Shown piece by piece: positions 9,606 to 23,600 of a stretch of 64,000 bases of DNA. The DNA is from Stomoxys calcitrans (taxonomy: Eukaryota; Arthropoda; Insecta; Diptera; Muscidae): assembly GCF_963082655.1 (NCBI RefSeq), contig NC_081553.1, positions 230,961,260 through 231,025,259 of the forward strand, given 5' to 3'. Position numbers and translations under genes: made by a program. The notes below the pieces were generated by a model. It saw only the letters and a program-made list of their open reading frames with translations, was not told the DNA's origin and made no database searches. Numbering within the stretch: the stretch's first letter is position 1; every line of letters begins with the position of its first letter.

Positions 9606-12600
9606 CTGTGGAAATGACAGGTGATGATGTTTAAAAGAACTATTTACAAATTTTTAAAACCATGAATGTTACCTTTGGCATTGGCAGTTAACGTTGGTAT
9701 AAAACATTCTTCAAATGTTACATTAAATTGTTCTATAAGTATGTGAGAGAGAAATATCAAGGTCAGGGCGTTTGCAAATATCAAAGTCATTTAAATATGT
9801 CTTTCAGCTAATTGCTAATCATGCTTCGGCTATTGCAAAGACACGCGCATGCATACTTCAAACATAATAACTTTAAGCAGCCATAAAAATAAAAAAAAAG
9901 CTGGGAGTTTAAAAGAAGCTGAATATACAGGAATTAGTATTGTTATAATAAACAGCCTGGCTGAATAAGGTTTTCATTGAAAAATCTTCAATCCAGTTTG
10001 GCTAAGGTTTTCTTTAAAAAATCTTCAATTCAATCTGGCTGAATAGGATTTTCTATAGAAAATCTTTAATTCAGCCTGGCTGAATAGGATTTTCTATAGA
10101 AAATCTTCAATTAAGCCTGGCTGAATAGGGTTTTCTTTAGAAAATCTTCAATTCAGCCTGGCTGAATAGGGTTTTCTTTAGAAAATCTTCAATTCAGCCT
10201 GGCTGAATAGGGTTTTCTTTAGAAAATCTTCAATTCAGCCTGGCTGAATAGGGTTTTCTTTAGAAAATCTTCAATTCATCCTGGCTGAATAGGGGTTTCT
10301 TTAGAAAATCCTCAATTCAGCCTGGCTGAATAGGGTTTTCTTTAGAAAATCTTCAATTCAGCCTGGCTGAATAGGGTTTTCTTTAGAAAATCTTCAATTC
10401 AGCCTGGCTGAATAGGGTTTTCTTTAGAAAATCTTCAATTCAGCCTGGCTGAATAGGGTTTTCTTTAGAAAATCTTCAATTCAGCCTGGCTGAATAGGGT
10501 TTTCTTTAGAAAATCTTCAATTCAGCCTGGCTGAATAGGGTTTTCTTTAGAAAATCTTCAATTCAGCCTGGCTGAATAGGGTTTTCTTTAGAAAATCTTC
10601 AATTCAGCCTGGCTGAATAGGGTTTTCTTTAGAAAATCTTCAATTCAGCCTGGCTGAATAGGGTTTTCTTTAGAAAATCTTCAATTCAGCCTGGCTGAAT
10701 AGGGTTTTCTTTAGAAAATCTTCAATTCAGCCTGGCTGAATAGGGTTTTCTTTAGAAAATCTTCAATTCAGCCTGGCTGAATAGGGTTTTCTTTAGAAAA
10801 TCTTCAATTCAACCTGGCTGAATAGGGTTTTCTTTAGAAAATCTTCAATTCAGCCTGGCTGAATAGGGTTTTCTTTAGAAAATCTTCAATTCAGCCTGGC
10901 TGAACAGGGTTTTCTTTAGAAAATCTTCAATTCAGCCTGGCTGAATAGGGTTTTCTTTAGAAAATCTTCAATTCAGCCTGGCTGAATAGGGTTTACTTTA
11001 GAAAATCTTCAATGTAGCTTGGCTGAATAGGGTTTTCTTTAGAAAATCTTCAATTCAGCCTGCTAAATAGGGTTTTCTTAGGGAATTTTTTCTTTTAGGA
11101 ATTTAAAAAATTTGGTATTTTTATTTGAATTAAAAATTGCATTTAAAAACTTAATATTGTCAAAGGAGTGTAGTACAAAGATATTTCTTTTTTAAAATAA
11201 CAGCAATATCATTAATTATAATTTAGGTCTATTATTATCCAACAATTATTATTTATTAACACATTCAAGAATTTTATGGTATTAAAGAAGAACACAGACG
11301 CAGATATATATTAGCATGATTAGCAACTAATAGATAAACAGAATGTCGTTATATGAAACGATAGTTTAAATACATAGACTAGCAGCAAAATGCGATTAGC
11401 TTGTTTAGAAGGGCTTTATATGACAATTAATAACATTTACAAAAGTTTTACACCGATATTCACAAAAATTTTTGTAGATTTAAAATAGGTTTATTTGTCA
11501 GATTTCTTTTATAGAACTGTCAACTAAACCGCTTTTTAAGCTTCATTAACAACAAAAAGTACCTACTATGCAATTAAGATATCGTTTAATGTTTGCGTGT
11601 ATGTGGACACAAGTGTGCTTACCTTCAATGTTGGGATTTAAATCACCTGGCAACTCTGGGATTTTGTCTTCATCAAATTCAGTTAAGCCTGCAGAATAAA
11701 ACCATAGATTTTAGTTTGTATTTACCAATCGAATAGAGAGATAATTTTTTACACATACCGACAAACTTGTTGGATGATTTATTGACACCTGAGCTATTTT
11801 CCAATTCATTTGCAAAATGCTGGTCGTCAAAGAGACCAGTTGCTAAATCGGGATCAACATGAAATTTATGCAAAGTTGAATTTGCTTCAAATACAGCAGA
11901 GGGTGAGGGGGCACCAGCTGTACCAGCAGCTGTCACAGTATTGGTGGGCGTTTTTGGTAAATGAGCTTGTGATGAGGGCGCCAAAGTCTTTGAGTTGTTC
12001 AACGATGTCTTGGAAGTGGACATTGGACTGTGCTACAAGAAGGAATAAAAGTTTTATTATTAAAAAAAATTTAAAACGTATTTTGAAAAAATCAAAGATG
12101 AAGTTTATGTTGTTTAAGCAGTGTGTTGTACACAGAGGCGGCAGACCTTACCGTTGAAGGAGTCCGTCGGGTCAATCCGCTATGTACAACCTGCTGCCAT
12201 GAGATTAATAAAGTTTATGCCTACGTTATAAACTGAAGAAAAAAATTTCTGCAGAAAAACGTTGTAGGAATCGATGGTGTGACCACTTAGTTGTAATATC
12301 TAGAAAACCATGGATTAACAGCCTTTTCTCTTCAACCCATAATTATATAAAATATTGAGGTAGTTAATTAAATAGTAATTTGTTTTCTTTTGTTTATTCC
12401 CATCCGATTGCATTTGTTTCGTAATAAATTCAAAATCAATGTCATGTACAGATGGTTGCTTGCATGTCTTCTTTTTCATGGTTGGCCTTTCAAAATTGCA
12501 TATCTCAAACATTTCATACATGAGAAATTGTAAAGGCGCAAAAAAAAAAAAAAAACAAAAGGTAAAAAAAACAAATGAAAAATTATCTTAGACCAAACAA

Positions 12601-15600
12601 CCGACTTAACATCATGCAAACGAACTTTTTACAAGAAAGCAAAAAATCGGCTGCATGTAATGTAGAAGCCAAGACGCATATTTAAAAATTGTTTTTTTTT
12701 TTTTTTTTATTTTATATATCGTGAATGGCTACCTACTAAAGCAAACCAAACGAAAAGATATATGAATGTGAATTCTCGTATAAATAATATCAAAGAGTAG
12801 AAATTTAAGTGACAGTTGGTGGGCTGTTTAATTAAAGGGCCTACATCATGCAAGAGCCACAGAGCGCGATGATATTTTCGCACAGGTATTCATGGGCCCC
12901 AATTATTAATTAGTATACTGAAAAGCAGTTCATTGTTAACATAAATCTTGATGTTTATAGTATCTGTCGTGTATTATGATAAGTGGAACGGGATGCAATT
13001 GTTTGAAAGCAGACTGTATGAATAGTTTAATGGAGGCTTCAGAGGCATACATTTTCTAAGAAAGAATGAACTTGGGAACAGTTTTACTAAACAATTATAT
13101 ACAAACAAATAATTCAAAGACAACTTTAAATATTGTTTTAATAATTGCTCAATGAATCGGAAAATTTTTCTATTAATTATAAAAAAAACAACAAGTAAAC
13201 CGACCACCTCGGGTATATTTGTAAACCCGCTTTCGTCACAATCCAATGAAAATTGGATAACTTAGACACCCAAATTCGGCACGGATATTAAGTGGTCTTA
13301 TAAATATAAGTCACTGTTGAATTTTGTATTTAAAATTTCAACAAAATTGGGTAATAAATAAAGCTTTTATGAGCTTCAGCCCCTAACCGGCCTATCGGTC
13401 TATATGACAGCTATATCTTAATACAGTCCTATTTTTACCATATTTGGGTCGGATGGCGGGTGGCCTAAAACTACTCACTTTTTCAAATTTCCGGGAAATG
13501 GGATAAAAAAATAATAATTTTATCAGCTTCAGACCCTTTATCGGGAGATAGGTCCATATGGCACCTATATCTAAATATAGTCCAATCCAAATCATATTTA
13601 GGGAGGATGTTGGGAGACCTAAAACTACCCACTGTTTCAAATTTCAGCAAATATCGGGTAATAAATAGGACTTTTATGGGCTTTAGACCCTTTATCGGGA
13701 GATCGGTCTATGGGTCAGGTGTTGGTAGGCCTAAAACTACTCACTGTTTTAAATTATGTTTGCATTTTAGTAGCACACAATTATGGCCTACAGCCTGTCA
13801 CGATATTTCTGTGTTGTGATAACAACTTTTCGTCTTCATCCAACAATCGTTGACTAAAGTAAGATGTGGTCTGGTGGACGTTGGCGTATTCCCTTGCCAA
13901 AAGGAGTTTAGGTGGCTGAATCTACAGGATCGTTCTTGGCCAGAACTACTTTAGTGAGTAATATAGAGGTTTGCTTCTACTACGTCGTCATGAATGCTGT
14001 GATGGTCTGCGTGATACGCTGCTTAATCTAAAGACCTACATTTATGCAGCTAGAACTTGGATATCTAATCGTCAATTCCAGGCAGCGGCCGCTTTTCTTG
14101 TTGGTTGGGACGGCTGTTGGAAAACGGATTTATTAATATCCCTGTGACGTAAATGTTGCCAAATGTGGCACCAATTATTCTTGAGTAAATGATGGTCTGA
14201 AGTGTAATGTAATAAACAGGCAGAAGACATCTTGCACTTCAATGAGTGCTGCCCGATTCTACATTAAGCTCAATAATAAGGGACCACCTTTAATATCACT
14301 TAGCAACATCTCTTTATACACATATGGGTCCAAGAATATTAAAATATGAACCACATATTTTGATACCTATGTGTATTCCATGGCAGCCGGTTGTACATCC
14401 CACATTGACCCGATGAAGTCTTTCATGGGCAAGAGCTGCGGCCTCAGTATACAACACAATGTTACAACAACATACCTATGTATATTTATATTCCAATTGT
14501 AGAATGCTTGTCTTTTATTGTCAATAAATCAGAAAAATCTATGCAAACCTTCTATGTAGGATACATGAGTGAAGTGAAAAATAATTTCCGTACATCATAA
14601 ATTGCTCGTAAATACAATAGTAAGAAGTGGTACAATTTTGTTTTTATAAAAACAACAAAATTCATTATATTTTAACTAACTCCCTTCCATTTGTTTTCGT
14701 CTTCCATTCAGAATACTTATTTTTTTCCCTGGGAGACATTTTCCTTTTTCGAAGTTTGTTTAGAATTGTTATTCAGAATAGGGGAAAAGGGAGTAGGGAA
14801 AAAACTCCCAGGGAGTTGTTATTCAGAATAGGGCTGAGCATGTGTAGGGCATGCGGGAAAGAAGATGAGACGTTGAAGCATTTCCTTTGTCATTGTCCGG
14901 CTTTCGCGTTTAACAGATACCGGCGCTTAGGTGGAGACACTATTCCCGACATGAACCAACTTAGGGGAGTGGTATGGAAAACAATTAAGGATGTTGTAAG
15001 TACCACGGAATTCCTAACAAAGATTTTCTTTTTCGAGGTTACTTTTTTTGTATTTAGAGCGCACAACGAGCCGATTACTGGGTCAGGTGTATGTCCAAAG
15101 TGACATGGGGCAGATAAATATCTGCACCGTCTTTTCAACTTAACCTGACATAACTTTCTCAAACTTGGCACAGCCGTGAATGAAACAAATGACACCAGTA
15201 ACAGATGTTTCTTTGGATTGAGCAAGCAGTTCGGGATACTAAACCTACTGTTGTATGTCTCCGAAGCATAGATACTTGTGCAAGCAGAGAAAGAGTGTTT
15301 AAGAGAAAGATTATTCGGTGTTTGCGCTTCTTTTTATTTTAGTCACAAAACTATTTCATTAGTTGTTGGATTTCTTCAGCTGCCCAATGCATAAGCACAC
15401 CATAGTCTGACTTCAATTTCCAAGGGTTTTCTGTTTGTTTTGCTTTTCCTTTTGAAATGGAAACAGAATAAAAAAAAAACAACCTATTGGTCTAAGCTGG
15501 AGAAATCCAACAACAAATGAAAGAAAGATTCTTCGTAAAATTTATAGACCAGCCTGCATTGATGGGGAATATCGACATCGCACTGTAGGATAGATTTGAA

Positions 15601-18600
15601 AAAAAAAAAAAAAACAGTAAAAATGGCACTAGGTGGACCGGGCGCTTCTTGGAAGGCTTCTAAAGTTGGCCACCTCGGTTTTTCTAAAACTTGATCGGCT
15701 GCGAAAAACATTCATTTGTGGTCCTTTTGAGGTATTATATGTTGGTATTTACGAAGGCATTTGTGGTTCGATTGTTATTTTGATGTATGGTTTGGATTGG
15801 TGACAAAATTTACAACGACTTTGCCGCTAAGAGTGTCCAAATCCGCTTATCCACTTAAAAGTTATATCGTTTAGAAGTATTTTTTTTTTTTGCATTTTAT
15901 TGGTCAAAAAGAATTTTCACTGTTTAGTTTCTTACATAGTTTAACTTGTTCTTTTTGTTTTGCAAAGAGGGCATGTTGGGATGTAAATTTCAACGACATA
16001 TGTCAACTTCAACGGATGTTATATGTACTACAAAATGGCCCTTTTTGATCAAGAAATTTGGAAAATTAGTACGAATCTCAAAACGCAAAACCCAGAACCC
16101 CCAGTTAGGTTTATGTTTGTTTTTACTCCATATGTCCCCTAAACATATGCAACATTTATTTTTCAATAAACAATATTTCTAGACTCCTCAGCCAAATTAC
16201 TAAAAATTTTCGATTTTGAAATCAACTTCACCCGAAATGGGTATTTTTGTGAAAAAACTCGGGCAGTTTTTATTTTTTGTTTTTTAAGTACATTATTATC
16301 TGGAAAACTCAAAAAGGATTATTAAGATATCTAAATATATTCGTTTTTGTTTTCTTATGGGTCGATTATGGATGGCAACCCAACGACAGTTGCGTTGCCA
16401 ACTGCCAAATTTGTTCTAGAAATTTTAATTTTTGTTTTGAATTACTTACTTTTTTTACAAATTTCTTAGTAGCTGAATTTTATAAATACTGATATTGAAT
16501 GAAATTTGCAAAATTTTAAACTTTACACTAATTTTTACCTCCTGGTTTTGTCTCTTGGCAACGCAAATGTAGTCGAGATGCAGCCATTAAAGCAATTTTG
16601 CACGAATACTTTTTATTAGTGTAGGTCAGTTGGGATTGTAAATGGGCTATATCGGTCCATGTTTTTATATAGCTGGCCTATAAACCGATCTTGGATCTTG
16701 ACTTCTTGAGTCACAAGATGGAGCAAATTTTGCATGAGGTGTTTTGTTATGATTTTTAACAAGTGTGTTAAGAGTGGTTCTAATCGTATTTATAGCAATA
16801 TTTAATTATTCTACACTATTGATGCAGATGACAAGATGATTGATCCTATGCTTACAGAAACGGTCCTTTGTATAACTTACTGCAAAACAACCTGGCGCAG
16901 TACTTAGAGAGGCTTCTTGATAATCTCGATATTAGTTCACTGCGTGTCCCTTAACGGGAGGACCATACTAACACTGCATAGTTTCCCACTGACATTTCAA
17001 TTGACTAACTTAAAGTCCTTCTTTGCCTTCTGCCAAAGTGCGAATGTAACAGTTTTAGCAGTGGAATTGTAAAAATATTTAAATATAACACCCAGTATTT
17101 TGGAACAGTGGTGAGAAATTTCGCATCCATTCTCATATTTCACTGTCAGCGTACTGGTGAAAATATATGTTTTTTTATGAGATATAACTGTCCAGTTTGG
17201 CAAGGCATGTGTTTAACCTAACGTACATATCATCAATGTGGATGTGAAGAGGTCGTTCCACCCTTGTACACATTTTACAAACTAGACGTGGATAGCTACA
17301 CCTGCATCCATGTACTCGTAGATAAGGGTTAGAACAGTGTCGAGATATCACCCCACAAAATCGAGTAGAATGGAAAATAATTACTGATGATTTGAACCCA
17401 GGCGTTCGGCGTCATAGCGTACATGGTAACCTCTGGGCCACGGTAGACATATACAGTGTATTACACACACACACACACACACAATTGCACATTGTTGTTT
17501 AAGGGCACAAGAACATAAGCCCATGGGCTTGCAAATAGTGCGCATGTGTGCTAATGTGCCCACAACTAGTCTAAATCAAAATCGAGCTTCCGGTTTTTAA
17601 TGAAAAATTTTTGTTTTTGAACCAATTTTGACGTTTAAATTTCTTGGGCACAACTTATTAGAATTTGTTGTAGATTATGATTAAGACAACATCTAAAAAT
17701 TGATCCACCCTAACGTGAAGTCCCTTATTTCACAATACGCTGCCCATTTCAGTATGATATTGAGGGAAGCTAGACGTCTTCAAAGAGCGAGGGGTGGCTG
17801 CTTGTAACAGATGCCTTCAATAGATAAAGCGATTAGACTTGCCCAGTAATATATGCAAAATGGTGTGTAAACTGGTAGTCCTGCTACAAGGCTCATGAGG
17901 AATGGAGCCATAAGCGTACACCTTTCCTGTAGAAAAAGAGAAATCGGTTTTTATGATTAACATATACAAAAACCCTTGCCTGCATTGAGGAGTGGAGCCA
18001 TAAGCGTGCACCCTGCCTGAAGAAAAAGAAAAATCGGTCTTTATGCTTACTTACCTTTACTTAAACCCTTGCCTGTCTTGATTACCAAACCCATTTTTAT
18101 GCATCAGTTTACAAATAGAGGGTTTGGAGATAAATTGAGATTTTTTTCAAAAACTTGTATACCCACTGTATCAGAATTAGGGAAGATTTTCATTGCTGCT
18201 AATGACTTGGGACTGGGTATGGTCTCAATAATTTCCTCAATATTAAATTGTAGTATTGAGCATTGGCTTAAAGAACACAGATGTGACGAATTCGTAACAT
18301 TCGTACTCGAAGTAGGTCCATGTTCAGGTGCAGAGTTATTAAAATTACTCTTCAATTTTGAATACAAAAACACATTTGTTTAGACTGAGCTATATAAACA
18401 AAGTTTCATTTCATTTTTTTAATTTAAAAAAATCTTCTCCATCAATTCAAAGGTTTTAAATAACAAATTAATTTTTAATATGAGTATTTGTGTGTGTTTT
18501 TTTATATTTGCTCATTTGGTCTGTTAATTCACATATTTCCTATTCAAGTGCTTGTATACTGGGGTGGCTTCTCATACCATGATGTTAATGCAGCAGAAAA

Positions 18601-20633
18601 ACCCATTCATTGGCATGCTCTACCTTTGTCCACATAGAGATTTTTGAGGGCAGCCAGTAGAGTTATTGTGATGGAAGAAGAGGTCAATGTATTGTTTAAT
18701 AACATTAAAATACATGAATACTTTATGGAACACGGCTGCTGTGCAACGGGAGGTTATTATGTTGGCGTTGTTGTTCTTTTGTTTTTTGTTTGCTTTGTGT
18801 TTCCACATCTAATTAGAGGGGACATTTAATTTTAAATGCACTTCAAATGTTTAGTAGTCCAAAATTAATATGAGTAATATAGTGTGCCAAAAAGAAAGGT
18901 TACAGTGACGGAGACTTTTAAAACGAAACGTCGAGTTCCCCAGGGTGGATTTCTATCTCTGATTTTGTTTAACCCCTACCTCTCTTATCTTTTTACCTCT
19001 GCCAGTTTAGTGATATTTTAAGTTATTCTTGACAAAAAATAGATGTAAAATGTCAATCAGATGTCAATCGATGGACAAAGAATGCGATTCAGCAAGAACC
19101 AGGTTTTCTTGATTAATTCGCAAGGAAAAAGAAAGCTTGAAATCTTACGATAGGCCCACCGGGTAGGAAATTATGTTGCTCCAGTGTGGGTCATGGTGTT
19201 GTACATAATGCTGATAGGGAACCACCTGCGGATCTGTCAAAATGCAGTTTTAAAGACATTACAGGAGACTGCTTTGAACAAACTAAAAGAGAAGCCATAG
19301 ATGTTTAAAACAAAGGTCCATTGTGAGCTTCTCTACAATCCGTTTCTTCTAAAATGCCAAAAGAGTGATTGGGAAAGATATACATATGACCGGTTCGAGA
19401 TTCAAACACATTTTCGATTCACAGCCTACTCATATAGAACAGAAATGCAGGCCAGTCCAACCGAATTTAGCACCATAGTTGATTATAAAAGAATCCTGTC
19501 TATCAAAACCAGAGTAACTCTGACACAACGAAGAGTAACTCTGACACACCATACAGATGGTGTAATATACTAAACTTGATATTGGAGCACGCCATGAATG
19601 CACACCAGACCCTTTAGAACTACTCAGTAATTAAAATGCTTAATAAAACAGTCTAATTTTATTACAAAATTCTTATGGACTGGGTAAAGATTTTATTTCT
19701 TCTCACAAAACAACATACTAAATTAAATCCATAAAACTGCTACATATAGCAAATTTCTTTTATTCAAAGGCGCCCGCAAACATCTTTCCTTCGCCCAACA
19801 AACACTAATATCTCATTTTGATTAATATAAGCATCACAAATGTTGCTCCTATTATGTCGTCGTTCGCTATTGACACATTGGGCAAACATGCATTGCGTTG
19901 TATAATTTATATAAAAAATATGTTTCGGGGATGAAAGAAAAAAAAAGAATAACAGCAAAAGATAATCAACAACGCAAAAACCAAAAACTCAACAAAACAG
20001 AATGCAAAAGCAATAGCAAAGAGAGAAAAAAAAGAAAACGAAATGAAATTTGCACATTTCTTCTAATTTAATTGAAAGTGACAAATGGTTGTGAAAACTC
20101 TCGACGAGGCGACGTCTGTTTGCAGCGTTGCCGTGTAATCGCATTATTTTTTTCTAAAATTTTAGAAATTGAACAGGACAGTTCTAATTTTTGTTTCATC
20201 TCTTTAAGCTTGAGCAAGGGATGTGTTAAAAAAAATAGAAAAATTAAGATAATAACAAAAATCTGATAAAATAATATTAAAATTAAGAAAATAACAGCAA
20301 AAAATTTATAAAAACAAAGAATTACACAAAAATAAATAAAGAAAAAAATATATTAATAAAAATACTTAAAAAAAACAGTAAATTAAAAAAATAAATTAGA
20401 AAAAACTATAAATTAAAATAAATGCAAAAAAAAAGGTTGATAAGCTTCAATGTAGAAAAAAACTAAATAAAATCAAATAATTGAAAAAATAAAATCACTA
20501 AAGAAAATAAAATGAACAAAAATAGTGTAAAACAAAAATAAAACAAATAAAATAAAAAATGTAAAATAAAGAAAAAAATAAAATAAGACAAAAAATAAAA
20601 TAAAAAAAAGACAAAAAATAAAATAAAAAAAAG

Positions 20634-20664
<31 letters not shown>

Positions 20665-23600
20665 GACAAAAAATAAAATAAAAAAAAGACAAAAAATAAA
20701 ATAAAAAAAATAAAATAAGACAAAAAATAAAATAAAAAAAGACAAAAAATAAAATAAAAAAAAAAAACAAAAAAAGACAAAAAATAAAATAAAAAAAAAA
20801 CAAAAAAGACAAAAAATAAAATAAAAAAAGACAAAAAATAAAATAAAAAAGACAAAAAATAAAATAAAAAAAGACAAAAAAAAATAAAAAAAGACAAAAA
20901 AAAATAAATTACAAAATTAAAAATATTAAAAAAAATTAAAAATATAAAAAAATTAAAAAATAATAATTAAAGAAATTATTAAAAATAAATAAATAAAACA
21001 ATAAAAATGATTAAAAAAAATTATTAAAAATAAATTAAAAAATATATTAAAAAAATAATTAAAAAGATTATTAAAAAAATAATTGAAAAGATTATTAAAA
21101 AAAATAAAAATAAAAAAATAATACTGGAAAAATAAATTAATTAAAGTAGAAAAAATAATAAAAATGTAGAAACAAAATAAGAAAAAAAATAAGGAAAAAA
21201 AAACAAATTAAAAATAAGACATTTAAGAATTTAATATAGTAAAAATTAAAAAAATAAAAACTATTTTATAAAAAAGTAAAAGCCTGGTAAATTCGCCTAG
21301 GCCTAATTTTATACATGGATCGCATTTAAAGGCATAATAATTTATTACCCTATTTTATTATAACTCTACCATACCCACATTAATGTCCAATTATAGGCCG
21401 ATACCTAGAAGCTTTATAAAAGTAATCGTTCCAAATATCAACGAAATCGGGTTATAAAAGTGTTTTATATATGATTCAGATTCTTAATCGACAAATCGTT
21501 CGAAATATGGTCCGATCACGACCATCTCGGGAGGCTTAGTGTTTAAGTTCAAACGTTTGGCTTGTTCCTTTCTCAAACCCCCTCCTTTGAGCTTGTTCAC
21601 AAAGCAGGACGTAGAGGGAGGAGCTCTTATAGTTTTCCTACAACCTGCCATGGAGCTTGTTCGCTAGCTCGGATCGTAGAGGGATTCTTCCCTTTCGCGG
21701 AAATTCCTCTACAACCTCTCCTTGGCCTTGTTCGCTCAGCCGGACTGTAAGAAGATTTATTAAGAGCACTTCTCTTTCTACAACTCTCTTAGGAACGAGT
21801 TCGCCTAGTTCGGATATAAAGAGAGATACTTCCAATACAAAACGACGCCTCGAAGTAACTTCAGTCCTTTTTCCCAAAACACTCGGAATCTAAGTCTCAC
21901 ACCGCAGACATCGCGCATATCTCACCCTTTGTCTTTTAGGTAACTATCGCCTGTGTTGAAATATCACGCACTTATAAAGGCAACCCTTTGTTGAAAGAAA
22001 AAACCTAATCACAGGTGTTTTATTTGTTTTTAAATCTCTCACCCGCACGTCTCACCACGACACGCTCTCACCCTCTCCCCAACACGTAGAAGAACTCGCT
22101 GTTCTAAATTTCAGCGAAATAGGGTAATAAATGCAGCATTAATTAGCTTAAGACCCTAAATCGGCAGATTGGTCTACACAACAGATATATCTAAATATGA
22201 TACGTTCTAGACCATATTCAGGTCAGATGTCGGGAGTCTTAATACCACTTACTGTTTCAAATATCAGCGAAATCGCATAATAAATGCGCCTGTTATGGGT
22301 CTATAACAGGAGCATTTATTATGCGATTTCGCTGATATTTGAAACAGTAAGTTGTATTGAGACTCCCGACATCTAATCCCAATATGAACGGCTGACCGGT
22401 CTATATGGCAACCTTATCTAAATATTATGTTACGATCTTGTTCGGATTTGGTTCGGATGTCGACGGGCCTTATTAAACTCATTGTCGCAAATTTCAGAGA
22501 AATCGAGTAGTAAATGCGCCTGTTATGAACTTAAGACCCTAAATAGGCAGATCGGTCCATATGGCAGCTATACGTGTCGGAAATAGATGGGCCTTATACA
22601 ACTCACCGTCGAAAATTTCAACGAAATTGGGTAATGATACGCCTGTTATGGACTTAAGACTCTAAATCGGCATATCTGTCTATATGACAGCTATCGCCAG
22701 ATATAGCCAAATGGGCCTACATAAAATAGTTCGTAAGTTAACATGCTTCCGGCAGGAGGGCGAACGGATAGACTGACGGACAGACATGGCTAAATAGACT
22801 AAAAATGTTATGACGATCAAGAATAGATATTCTTTATTTCGAGGTGCTACAAACGAAATGACGAAGACGGTATACAACTATACTATAGTTATGTAAAAAA
22901 ATAAATAAATAATAATAATATGAAAATATATTAAACAAATTAAAAAAAAAAAAAAATAACCTTTGGGTATAAGGCGTATTTGACATGATGAAATGCATGC
23001 ACTTTTTTCATAAATTTTACCTAAAAATAATTGGGCCTGTGGCAACACTGTCTCATTGCCTGTCCGAGAAGCAACGACATTTCGAAATCATCACACGTTG
23101 CAAATAAGTGAGGCAAGACCAAAAACAAAACCATGGTCAATAGGCCAACAACCATACAATTAACGCACGCATATTAAAAAGTAAATTTCTTTCTTTTTGT
23201 CTAATAGCACCACGATTTGGAAAAAAAACTAAACAAAATTGCACAATTTACCTCAGACATTTTGGGAGGCGATGCAATAGATAGAACTTCATCATTAATG
23301 CCGGCCAATGTTAAATTATCACTGATTTCCGATAGCAGCTCATCAATAGTCTGTGAGGCCATCATAGAGGGCGACAATGGCGGTGGTGGTGGCGAAGGAG
23401 TTGTTGACTGCAGATTATTATTATCCTCTACAGGTGAGAGTAAAATGCTGTTCGAGAGCAAAGGCGGTGGAGGTGGGAGGAATTCATCCAAATCTAATAA
23501 TTCATTGGATACACCAATAAAGTCGGTAAAGTTTCCATTAAAGGAGGAAGACAAAGACAAAAGACGATGGTGTGGTTGATTAAATTCAGAGGGCCCAACT

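Noticed and set aside
9953..11081. A CRISPR-like array because of regular spacing
   Set aside because: Units are contiguous with no unique spacers, and the context is a eukaryotic intron; it is a minisatellite.
20463..20897. 144-codon Phe/Leu-rich minus-strand frames resembling a membrane protein
   Set aside because: They are the translation of A-rich low-complexity DNA; three frames are open at once.
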